36,497 bases of DNA from NCBI GenBank assembly GCA_015065975.1, contig SVPG01000020.1:1-36497 (forward strand). Direction: 5' to 3'. Both the position numbers and the translations under genes were made by a program. Shown here one piece after another: positions 1-4,713 of the stretch. Each line of letters starts with the position of its first letter. Position 1 is the stretch's first letter. This DNA comes from Oscillospiraceae bacterium (GTDB lineage: Bacteria > Bacillota > Clostridia > Oscillospirales > Acutalibacteraceae). Below the pieces are notes generated by a model. That model did no database searches, was not told where the DNA came from, and worked only from the letters and a program-made list of their open reading frames with translations.

Positions 1-1
1 C

Positions 2-712
2 GAGCTGCCCGAATACAAGCTGCCCTCTCTCTGGGGTGCATTCAAGTCCATGTGCAGCCGCGGCTGGGCTTACATCGTCAAGGCCGCTACCATCATTCTT
101 CTCTGCAATACCGCTGTACAGATCATGCAGACATTTGACTGGAGCTTCAAGGTTGCAGAAACCGCAGATTCCTCTATCCTCGCTTCCATCGCAAGCCCCT
201 TTGCATATGTCCTCGTTCCCATCGTTGGTGTGCTTTCCTGGCAGCTTGCCGCCGCCGCTGTCACCGGCTTCATCGCAAAGGAAAACGTCGTCGGTACTCT
301 GGCTGTCTGCTTTGTCGGTCTTGAGAATCTCATCGACACCGAAGAGCTGGCTCTCATGGAGGGCGCAGGCTCTGAGGTTGCAGGAGTAATGGCTATTACC
401 AAGATTGCCGCTCTTGCTTATCTTATGTTCAACCTCTATACACCTCCCTGCTTTGCAGCTATCGGCGCAATGAACGCCGAGATGAAGAGCGCAAAATGGC
501 TCTGGGGCGGCATCGGTCTTCAGCTGGGTGTCGGATATTCCGTTGCATACCTCGTTTATACCATCGGCACTCTCATTACCGCTCCTGCAACCCTTAATGT
601 CACCGCTGCAATCGCAGGCGGCGCAGCAGTTGCGGCTATGATTCTGATTGTCGTTCTTCTTGTGGCACACACCAACAAAAACCTCAAGAAGGAATACGCA
701 CTGAGTAAATAA
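2..712 (+). CDS. feoB: Ferrous iron transport protein B, C-terminal part (5' end outside window)
   Basis: The reading frame is open from base 2, so the gene begins upstream of the window; about 236 C-terminal residues are present. The fragment starts with ELPEYKLP, a conserved FeoB segment before a transmembrane helix, and continues through several hydrophobic helices, the GFIAKENVVGTL segment typical of the second Gate region, and a basic tail ending KKEYALSK. FeoB is the inner-membrane Fe(II) transporter driven by an N-terminal G domain, which is not visible here. The next gene starts 3 nt after the stop and encodes the small FeoB-associated Cys-rich protein, which supports the call. No truncation is seen apart from the window edge. 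Confidence 0.95.
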   Translation, partial: ELPEYKLPSLWGAFKSMCSRGWAYIVKAATIILLCNTAVQIMQTFDWSFKVAETADSSILASIASPFAYVLVPIVGVLSWQLAAAAVTGFIAKENVVGTLAVCFVGLENLIDTEELALMEGAGSEVAGVMAITKIAALAYLMFNLYTPPCFAAIGAMNAEMKSAKWLWGGIGLQLGVGYSVAYLVYTIGTLITAPATLNVTAAIAGGAAVAAMILIVVLLVAHTNKNLKKEYALSK

Positions 713-715
713 GCT

Positions 716-868
716 ATGGAAAACCTCATTATAATCGCGATAGTTGCGTGTATTGTCGGCGGGATAATTCTTTATCTGTACAAGGCAAAAAAACGCGGAG
801 AAACCTGCATCGGCTGTCCCTATGCAAAGCAGTGCGGCGGAAAATGCGGCGGAGGCTGCTCGAAATAA
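716..868 (+). CDS. FeoB-associated Cys-rich membrane protein
   Basis: This 50-residue protein starts at an ATG 3 nt after the feoB stop. Residues about 3-22 form one hydrophobic helix, followed by a basic stretch (YKAKKRG) and a tail with five cysteines in CxxC-type spacing (TCIGCPYAKQCGG, KCGGGC). This is the architecture of the FeoB-associated Cys-rich family, always found next to feoB and thought to aid Fe(II) uptake at the membrane. It is probably translationally coupled to feoB. A bidirectional terminator follows at 912-951. The gene is short but the context makes it convincing. Confidence 0.9.
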   Translation: MENLIIIAIVACIVGGIILYLYKAKKRGETCIGCPYAKQCGGKCGGGCSK

Positions 869-881
869 AGTAAATGTGGTA

Positions 882-912
882 GTTTGCGTGAATTGTACGT
901 ACCTGCCGCAAC
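882..912. repeat. Partial copy of the tail of the tRNA-Pro 180-bp repeat unit
   Basis: About 24 of 30 bases match the tail of the repeat units behind tRNA-Pro (3723-3753). The match includes a GCGT-N7-ACGY mini-hairpin and CCTGCCGCA just before a terminator hairpin. It suggests that this tail travels with terminators in this genome. The match was judged by eye. Confidence 0.5.
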
Positions 913-951
913 AAAAACGCCCTCGGTCTGACGACCGCGGGCGTTTTTGTT
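912..951. terminator. Bidirectional intrinsic terminator between feo genes and lipoprotein gene
   Basis: A GC-rich stem (ACGCCC-T-CGGT paired with ACCG-C-GGGCGT) is flanked by an A-tract on the left and a T-tract on the right. It can end the feoB transcript on the plus strand and the converging lipoprotein gene on the minus strand. Confidence 0.9.
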
Positions 952-977
952 GGTGTTCATAACGGACTTGATTACCG

Positions 978-2069
978 TTACTGATCGGTTTTCTCCATGT
1001 AGTCCAGATAATCTTCGTACAGTTTATCCCAGTTGAGTTCGTACCATTCGGCAAATTCCTCAAACACATCGTCGCTGGTCTGGGACTTGATTATCTCGAT
1101 CATCTCCAGCTGATCCTGCTTGATATCCTCTTTTTCGTTCTCGTCAGAGAATCCTTCATCGAATCCTCTGTCGGTTGCCTCTTTGAGAATCTTTTCAAAA
1201 GTATCCTCACCATATACATCGTTGAGGAATGTGATTAAACGAAAGCCGTAATGATATATATCAACGCGCTTTCCGTATGGGATCATAAAAGCTTCTTCGC
1301 CGTTTTGGATAATGCTGTCATCGAACCTGCCGCTTGGATATTCGGGGGAGGAGAAATATTGATGGGTTTCCTCAGATGGGATACCGTTGGCTCTCATGGT
1401 GTGATATGACATGAATACCGCGTAACCTTCGCTCATAAGCGGAGTAAGGCTTGTACCGTTTCGGGTGTGGATCACGTGTGAAAGCTCGTGATAGAGAACC
1501 TGATAGTGTGTCTTGTCGTAATCATACGAATCGGTGCTGACAACAATACCACCCTCAAATGCCCAGTTGCACAGTTCTTCGTTCGGGTCAACTATAAGGA
1601 TATGAATCTTTTTGTTTGCGGGATCGACGGTTGAAAGCTCGGTATTCTCAAAATACATACCAATTACATTGAATGTCTCATAATTGTAGTTCTTTTTGAA
1701 ATTAAGACCGCTCTGTCTGCAAAGATCGCTCATAATCTCTTCAGTCACTTTGAGCATATCTCCGTTGACTTCGACACCTTTCTGGAAGAAAATGATAACC
1801 CGGTCACTGTCTGTATAGCAATCCTGCTCTGCGACAAAGGTTTCCTTCGGGTCGCCGCTCAACTCCACTCTGCAGTCAAGAACAACATCTTCATAAGTCT
1901 CATCGGTATCGACTTCCGCTTCCGACTCGTCGGTTCCAGCTTCCTGTACAAGCGAATCGGTGTTCGAAGCGCTGTCAGTTTCTTCTTCTGTTTGCGGCAA
2001 ACAAGCTGCCAAAGAAACACAGAGAATAACCGACAGCAGAATAATAAATATCTTTTTTGTTGTTTTCAT
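978..2069 (-). CDS. Lipoprotein with gluzincin-type metallopeptidase motif
   Basis: This is a 363-residue secreted protein. Residues 1-22 are a lipoprotein signal peptide with lipobox LAAC, lipidated on Cys23, followed by an acidic low-complexity linker. A zinc-peptidase signature is present: HELSH at 194-198 and a third-ligand Glu at 214 (SEGYAVF), an HExxH-x15-E arrangement resembling the gluzincin/peptidase-MA group. The C-terminal half is acidic and helical. The protein probably acts on the outer face of the membrane; its substrate is unknown. The start is supported by an AGGTGAG ribosome binding site 6-8 nt upstream. A TATAAT -10 box lies at 2131-2136 (minus sense) without a well-spaced -35. 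The gene stands alone and shares a terminator with the feo genes. Confidence 0.8.
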   Translation of the reverse strand: MKTTKKIFIILLSVILCVSLAACLPQTEEETDSASNTDSLVQEAGTDESEAEVDTDETYEDVVLDCRVELSGDPKETFVAEQDCYTDSDRVIIFFQKGVEVNGDMLKVTEEIMSDLCRQSGLNFKKNYNYETFNVIGMYFENTELSTVDPANKKIHILIVDPNEELCNWAFEGGIVVSTDSYDYDKTHYQVLYHELSHVIHTRNGTSLTPLMSEGYAVFMSYHTMRANGIPSEETHQYFSSPEYPSGRFDDSIIQNGEEAFMIPYGKRVDIYHYGFRLITFLNDVYGEDTFEKILKEATDRGFDEGFSDENEKEDIKQDQLEMIEIIKSQTSDDVFEEFAEWYELNWDKLYEDYLDYMEKTDQ

Positions 2070-2219
2070 ATTTTCTCACCTGTATAGCTCATATAGTCCT
2101 TTGCGAGCTTTCCTTTCGTGGTTTTCCACGATTATAGTTTATCATAATAAAGCGAGATTGCAAACATTTAATTCTTACAATATATAAGAAAGAAATATGA
2201 GAGAGTGAACACCCGAAAC

Positions 2220-2290
2220 GGTGGGACTTGAAGACTCGCCTTGAAAATCCCCGAAGTGAGCTGATGTGGAAGGGGATAGGCTTGGGGTAA
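2220..2290. repeat. Diverged orphan copy of the tRNA-associated repeat unit
   Basis: This stretch begins with the T-stem-like GGTGGGACTTGA also seen at 3453 and 3627, then continues with TTGAAAATCCCCGAAGTGAGCTGA and a purine-rich run ending GGCTTGGGG (described in pieces). It matches the left part of the units behind tRNA-Pro but lacks the AGCTGATC hairpin, the GATTTTCGCG tail, the terminator and any neighbouring tRNA gene. It looks like a decayed copy. Confidence 0.75.
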
Positions 2291-2320
2291 TTATGGATAC
2301 AAACGTGACAATTGGGGCAT

Positions 2321-2390
2321 TGCAACATTGCTTCGAGTTTTGTAACATAAGAACTTGCGATGTAACATTGCACTGCTGTTTGTAACATTA
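2321..2390. repeat. Four direct repeats TGYAACATWR at exact 20-bp spacing
   Basis: Copies of a 10-bp motif start at 2321 (TGCAACATTG), 2341 (TGTAACATAA), 2361 (TGTAACATTG) and 2381 (TGTAACATTA). The period is exactly 20 bp, about two helical turns, so all copies face the same side of the DNA. The array lies about 250 bp upstream of the lipoprotein gene and just beyond the end of the DUF4304-like gene. An operator or iteron-like protein binding array is possible; nothing else in this stretch explains it. Confidence 0.7.
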
Positions 2391-2483
2391 TGGGGAAAAG
2401 GTAAAGCTAATGAGATTCGATGCTCTTTGGGGCTGCCTTCAGGATGATCTATTAGAGATATTAGGATTTGTTGAATTTATATA

Positions 2484-3320
2484 TCACTTTGCCTCCCACA
2501 AGTTTTTCTGCATCCAGCAGATTTCGCATTTTTTGCGATTGCAATGGCAGCCTGTCCAATAGGAAGAAAGTTGTCCTAATTCAGCCAAGGGCGTGCCGAT
2601 AATCTTTTTCAATTCAGGGACAACAGATTTATCTAAAAAGAAATCAAACGCTTCCTTGTTAAGTGATTGCCAATCAATCGGGGACATACCAGTTGGTGCC
2701 ATTCTTGTATAAAAACAATCCCCATAGTCATTTGTTCCGTTCTTTCCTATGTAGAGATTAAAATAGTATTCGTCCGAGAATGCAGATTTTTGCGCGTTGA
2801 ACATGAGGTAGTATGTATCAGTAAGCGCACGAGTCCATGTGGTTGCTTTTTTTCTAAAACCAAGCGGTTTCAATCTTGAGTGAATCTGTTGAATAAAAGA
2901 TTTTCTTTTTTCTTTTGCGAAAAGCATCAAGTCATCCTTTTGTGTATGCAGATAGGTGGCATACATTTCTGCTATTTTGCTTCTTGCAATAGTTTCATCT
3001 GATTCATCGAAGATAATTACTTTTTCTCGTATAGTAATGTCTTCATCAGAAACACCCAATTCAACCAATGCATTTTCGTCACCAGCCATTCGTGTAAAAG
3101 CAGTTGATGCATAACCGTAGGTGATTTCAACACAAAATTCTTTTCCCTGCAAATTAACAATAAAAGCTGTTAGCTCTGTTATAGGCTTGTAGAAATACCA
3201 ATGCCAAGATGAGGATTGCTGCTTAGTTGGTTCACTCATATCAAATGCCGAGAGTTCTTTGCGGTACTGCTCCATTTTTGCTTGAATACCACTCGGTAAT
3301 GGTTTTGATTCAGTTGCCAT
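2484..3320 (-). CDS. DUF4304-like protein of unknown function
   Basis: This is a 278-residue soluble protein with no signal peptide or membrane helix. Residues about 145-200 (SRLKPLGFRKKATTW, then YYLMFNAQKS and YYFNLYIGK) resemble the DUF4304 family, whose members begin with a 'LKPLGFKKKGNTW' type strand-helix pattern and contain an 'INFQKS' segment. The N-terminal part is mixed and unrecognised. The C-terminus has a Cys-rich tail (CHCNRKKCEICW) that could bind a metal. An AGG-rich site (GGAGG at 3332-3336, minus sense) lies 11 nt before the ATG, and an extended -10 box lies at 3365-3373. The gene appears to be a single-gene transcript. No function can be assigned. Confidence 0.7.
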   Translation of the reverse strand: MATESKPLPSGIQAKMEQYRKELSAFDMSEPTKQQSSSWHWYFYKPITELTAFIVNLQGKEFCVEITYGYASTAFTRMAGDENALVELGVSDEDITIREKVIIFDESDETIARSKIAEMYATYLHTQKDDLMLFAKEKRKSFIQQIHSRLKPLGFRKKATTWTRALTDTYYLMFNAQKSAFSDEYYFNLYIGKNGTNDYGDCFYTRMAPTGMSPIDWQSLNKEAFDFFLDKSVVPELKKIIGTPLAELGQLSSYWTGCHCNRKKCEICWMQKNLWEAK

Positions 3321-3364
3321 TTATTGCAATACCTCCGTTAGTCAAATTTGGATTGGCTAACTGG

Positions 3365-3373
3365 ATTATAACA
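3365..3373 (-). promoter_or_regulatory. Extended -10 promoter of the DUF4304-like gene
   Basis: In minus-strand sense the sequence reads TGTTATAAT, a perfect extended -10 element 45-53 bp before the start codon. No clear -35 box is visible. Confidence 0.55.
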
Positions 3374-3452
3374 TAGAGAAATAAGGATAGCTATACTAAA
3401 AACAAAAATCCGTATGGAACCATAGTATCAATGATTCCATAGGGAGATGATC

Positions 3453-3626
3453 GGTGGGACTTGATACCATTAGCTGATCTTGCGATCAGTTTTGAAAATC
3501 CCCGAAGTGAGCTGAGGTGGAAGAGAATAGGCTTAGGAGCGCGGTGATTTTCGCGTGGGTTGTACGCGCATCACGTCAACGAAAAAAGACCCCTGCCAAA
3601 AGGCAGGAGTCTTTTTTGGTCGGAGT
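3453..3626 (-). repeat. tRNA-3'-end repeat unit A (distal to tRNA-Pro)
   Basis: This 174-bp unit begins on the plus strand with the T-arm-like GGTGGGACTTGA followed by TACC and a hairpin (AGCTGATC at 3472-3479, loop TTGC, GATCAGTT). Next come TTTGAAAATC and later GATTTTCGCG, which form an inverted pair, a GCGT-N7-ACGC mini-hairpin and an intrinsic terminator at 3582-3617. It is co-linear with unit B. Only about 14 nt of the tRNA 3' end remain at its left edge. No protein is encoded. Confidence 0.85.
3582..3617. terminator. Intrinsic terminator inside repeat unit A
   Basis: The stem AAAAAAGAC-C-CCTGCC pairs with GGCAGG-A-GTCTTTTTT around an AAAA loop, so it can work in both directions. Its arms differ in sequence from those of the terminator in unit B, although the flanks of the units are nearly identical. 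Confidence 0.9.
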
Positions 3627-3638
3627 GGTGGGACTTGA
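3617..3638 (-). repeat. 22-nt duplicate of the tRNA-Pro 3' end (T-loop to CCA)
   Basis: This segment is identical to 3797-3818, the last 22 nt of tRNA-Pro including the encoded CCA, acceptor 3' strand, T-stem 3' strand and most of the T-loop. After the copy the sequence changes to TACC instead of ACCC, so the T-stem cannot form. It is a tRNA fragment, not a gene, and looks like an attachment-site core. Confidence 0.9.
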
Positions 3639-3800
3639 TACCGTTAGCTGATCTTGCGATCAGCTTTGAAAATCCCCGAAGTGAGCCGATGCGGAAGGGA
3701 ATAGGTTTGGGAGCGCGGTGATTTTCGCGTGGGCTGTACGCGCCTGCCGCACCAACAAAAAAACGACCTCCCGCCTAATGGCGGAAAGTCGTTTTCTGGT
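3627..3800 (-). repeat. tRNA-3'-end repeat unit B (next to tRNA-Pro)
   Basis: This is the second tandem unit, 180 bp from the corresponding point in tRNA-Pro. It contains the hairpin AGCTGATC-TTGC-GATCAGCT (3646-3665), TTTGAAAATC at 3665-3674, GATTTTCGCG at 3720-3729 and the terminator at 3759-3795. Conservation with unit A is strong everywhere except in the terminator arms. In tRNA sense the order is tRNA-Pro, terminator, unit body, pseudo-3' end, terminator, unit body, shorter pseudo-3' end. Confidence 0.85.
3759..3795. terminator. Intrinsic terminator of tRNA-Pro
   Basis: The stem AAAACGAC...CCGCC pairs with GGCGG...GTCGTTTT around a TAAT loop, immediately 3' of the tRNA-Pro CCA in minus sense. 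A run of A on the plus strand gives the U-tract for the minus-strand transcript. Confidence 0.85.
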
Positions 3801-3874
3801 CGGAGTGGTGGGACTTGAACCCACGGCCTCTTGGTCCCGAACCAAGCACTCATACCAAACTGAGCTACACCCCG
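3797..3874 (-). tRNA. tRNA-Pro (anticodon CGG), CCA encoded
   Basis: The minus strand folds as a cloverleaf: acceptor CGGGGTG/CACTCCG, an anticodon arm CTTGG-TTCGGGA-CCAAG with anticodon CGG, T-arm with GTTCAAG, discriminator A and encoded CCA. It reads CCG proline codons. It has its own promoter (3896-3924) and its own terminator. Its 3' end is duplicated in the neighbouring repeat units. Confidence 0.95.
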
Positions 3875-3895
3875 ATATGCTAAACAGCGAATAAT

Positions 3896-3924
3896 ATTAT
3901 ATCATCATTGTTTGCCTATTGCAA
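3896..3924 (-). promoter_or_regulatory. Promoter of tRNA-Pro
   Basis: In minus sense TTGCAA (3924-3919), a 17-bp spacer and TATAAT (3901-3896) are followed by the tRNA about 22 bp downstream of the -10. The spacer contains AGGCAAACA, a 9-mer that recurs at the other tRNA promoters of this window. Confidence 0.85.
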
Positions 3925-3982
3925 GCTTTTTTTGAGATTTGAAAAAGAAAATTATAAAATTACGAAGCCTTGTCAAAGAAAT

Positions 3983-4010
3983 AAGACGCCCTGATTTATC
4001 AAAGCGTCTT
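3983..4010 (-). terminator. Terminator of the five-tRNA operon
   Basis: In minus sense a 10-bp stem, GACGCTTTGA paired with TCAGGGCGTC (two G-U pairs), is followed by a T-rich tail (TTATTTCTTT). It lies 4 nt beyond the CCA of tRNA-Lys. Confidence 0.75.
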
Positions 4011-4013
4011 TCT

Positions 4014-4089
4014 TGGTGACCCATCGGGGATTTGAACCCCGGACACCCTGATTAAAAGTCAGGTGCTCTGCCGACTGAGCTAATGAGTC
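4014..4089 (-). tRNA. tRNA-Lys (anticodon TTT), CCA encoded
   Basis: Acceptor GACTCAT/ATGGGTC, anticodon loop CTTTTAA with anticodon TTT, T-loop TTCAAAT, discriminator A and encoded CCA give a canonical cloverleaf. It is the last gene of the Gly-Arg-His-Gln-Lys transcript. Confidence 0.96.
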
Positions 4090-4093
4090 ATAT

Positions 4094-4168
4094 TGGCTGG
4101 GATGGCCGGATTTGAACCGGCGACTGACGGAGTCAAAGTCCGTTGCCTTACCGCTTGGCTACACCCCA
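4094..4168 (-). tRNA. tRNA-Gln (anticodon TTG), CCA encoded
   Basis: Acceptor TGGGGTG/CATCCCA, anticodon loop CTTTGAC with anticodon TTG, discriminator G and encoded CCA. Only 4 nt separate it from tRNA-Lys. Its first 40 nt are very similar to tRNA-Gln(CTG) at 15427-15501. Confidence 0.96.
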
Positions 4169-4197
4169 ATATATGGTTAAACAGAAGCGAATAAGGC

Positions 4198-4232
4198 AAT
4201 CGGCACGCGGAAGCGGTTATCAGCGTGCCGAT
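4198..4232 (-). other. Hairpin in the His-Gln tRNA spacer
   Basis: CGGCACGC and GCGTGCCG form a strong stem around a 14-nt loop, in the 70-bp spacer between tRNA-His and tRNA-Gln. No clear U-tract follows in minus sense, so it may be a processing or pausing structure rather than a full terminator. Confidence 0.5.
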
Positions 4233-4238
4233 CGTGTT

Positions 4239-4316
4239 TGGGGTGGAATATCGGACTCGAACCGACGGTCTCCAGAGCCACAATCTGGCGCTTTAACCAA
4301 CTAAGCTAATCCCACC
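4239..4316 (-). tRNA. tRNA-His (anticodon GTG), CCA encoded
   Basis: Acceptor GTGGGAT/ATTCCAC is extended by the G(-1):C73 pair that marks histidine tRNAs. The anticodon loop is TTGTGGC with anticodon GTG, and CCA is encoded. Confidence 0.96.
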
Positions 4317-4322
4317 ATATAA

Positions 4323-4399
<77 letters not shown>

Positions 4400-4439
4400 G
4401 TGTACACGGCGCTTTGAAACCAAAGCGTTCAAATGTATA

Positions 4440-4471
4440 TTTGTTTGCCTGCCGAAAGGCAGGCAAACAAA
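4440..4471 (-). other. Perfect 14-bp hairpin in the Gly-Arg tRNA spacer
   Basis: A 14-bp perfect inverted repeat (arms TTTGTTTGCCTGCC type) surrounds a 4-nt loop between tRNA-Gly and tRNA-Arg. No T-run follows in minus sense, so it is probably not a simple terminator. Its arms contain the TGTTTGCCT 9-mer found at the tRNA promoters. Confidence 0.6.
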
Positions 4472-4474
4472 CCA

Positions 4475-4548
4475 TGGAGCAGGTGATGGGAATCGAACCC
4501 ACACGACCAGCTTGGAAGGCTGGAGTTCTACCACTAAACTACACCTGC
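4475..4548 (-). tRNA. tRNA-Gly (anticodon TCC), CCA encoded
   Basis: Acceptor GCAGGTG/CACCTGC, anticodon loop CTTCCAA with anticodon TCC reading GGA/GGG, T-loop TTCGATT, discriminator T and encoded CCA. It is the first gene of the tRNA operon, with its promoter at 4566-4594. Confidence 0.96.
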
Positions 4549-4565
4549 ATTTTTATAGCTTGATT

Positions 4566-4594
4566 ATTTTAACACATTGTTTGCCTTCTGTCAA
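4566..4594 (-). promoter_or_regulatory. Promoter of the Gly-Arg-His-Gln-Lys tRNA operon
   Basis: In minus sense a consensus TTGACA (4594-4589), a 17-bp spacer containing AGGCAAACA and TAAAAT (4571-4566) precede tRNA-Gly by about 18 bp. It is divergent from the metG promoter. Confidence 0.85.
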
Positions 4595-4653
4595 TACATA
4601 TTTTCCAATTTTATTGGAGGTAATAATGTGTTGGGATTTATGGGATAAATGGC

Positions 4654-4682
4654 TTGAAATATGTTAATTAAATATGTATAAT
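4654..4682 (+). promoter_or_regulatory. Promoter of metG
   Basis: TTGAAA, a 17-bp spacer and a perfect TATAAT lie 31 bp before the metG start codon. The short leader leaves no room for a T-box. Confidence 0.85.
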
Positions 4683-4713
4683 AATAGAATACCAAATTCA
4701 GGGAGGAATTACA

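Noticed and set aside
2089-2388. 99-residue minus-strand ORF upstream of the lipoprotein gene
   Set aside because: It spans the repeat remnant and the 20-bp direct repeats, lacks a ribosome binding site and has no recognisable features.
3453-3626. CRISPR array or tandem satellite
   Set aside because: The ~180-bp units have no short repeat-spacer pattern and carry tRNA ends and terminators, so they are another kind of repeat.
3617-3670. A second tRNA-Pro or pseudo-tRNA gene
   Set aside because: Only the last 22 nt of the tRNA match; anticodon and D-arms are absent and the T-stem cannot pair.
3644-3853. Short minus-strand ORFs across the repeat units and tRNA-Pro
   Set aside because: They run through a terminator and a tRNA gene and have no start signals.
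4594-4713. T-box riboswitch before metG
   Set aside because: A good promoter at 4654-4682 leaves a leader of about 25 nt, too short for a T-box.
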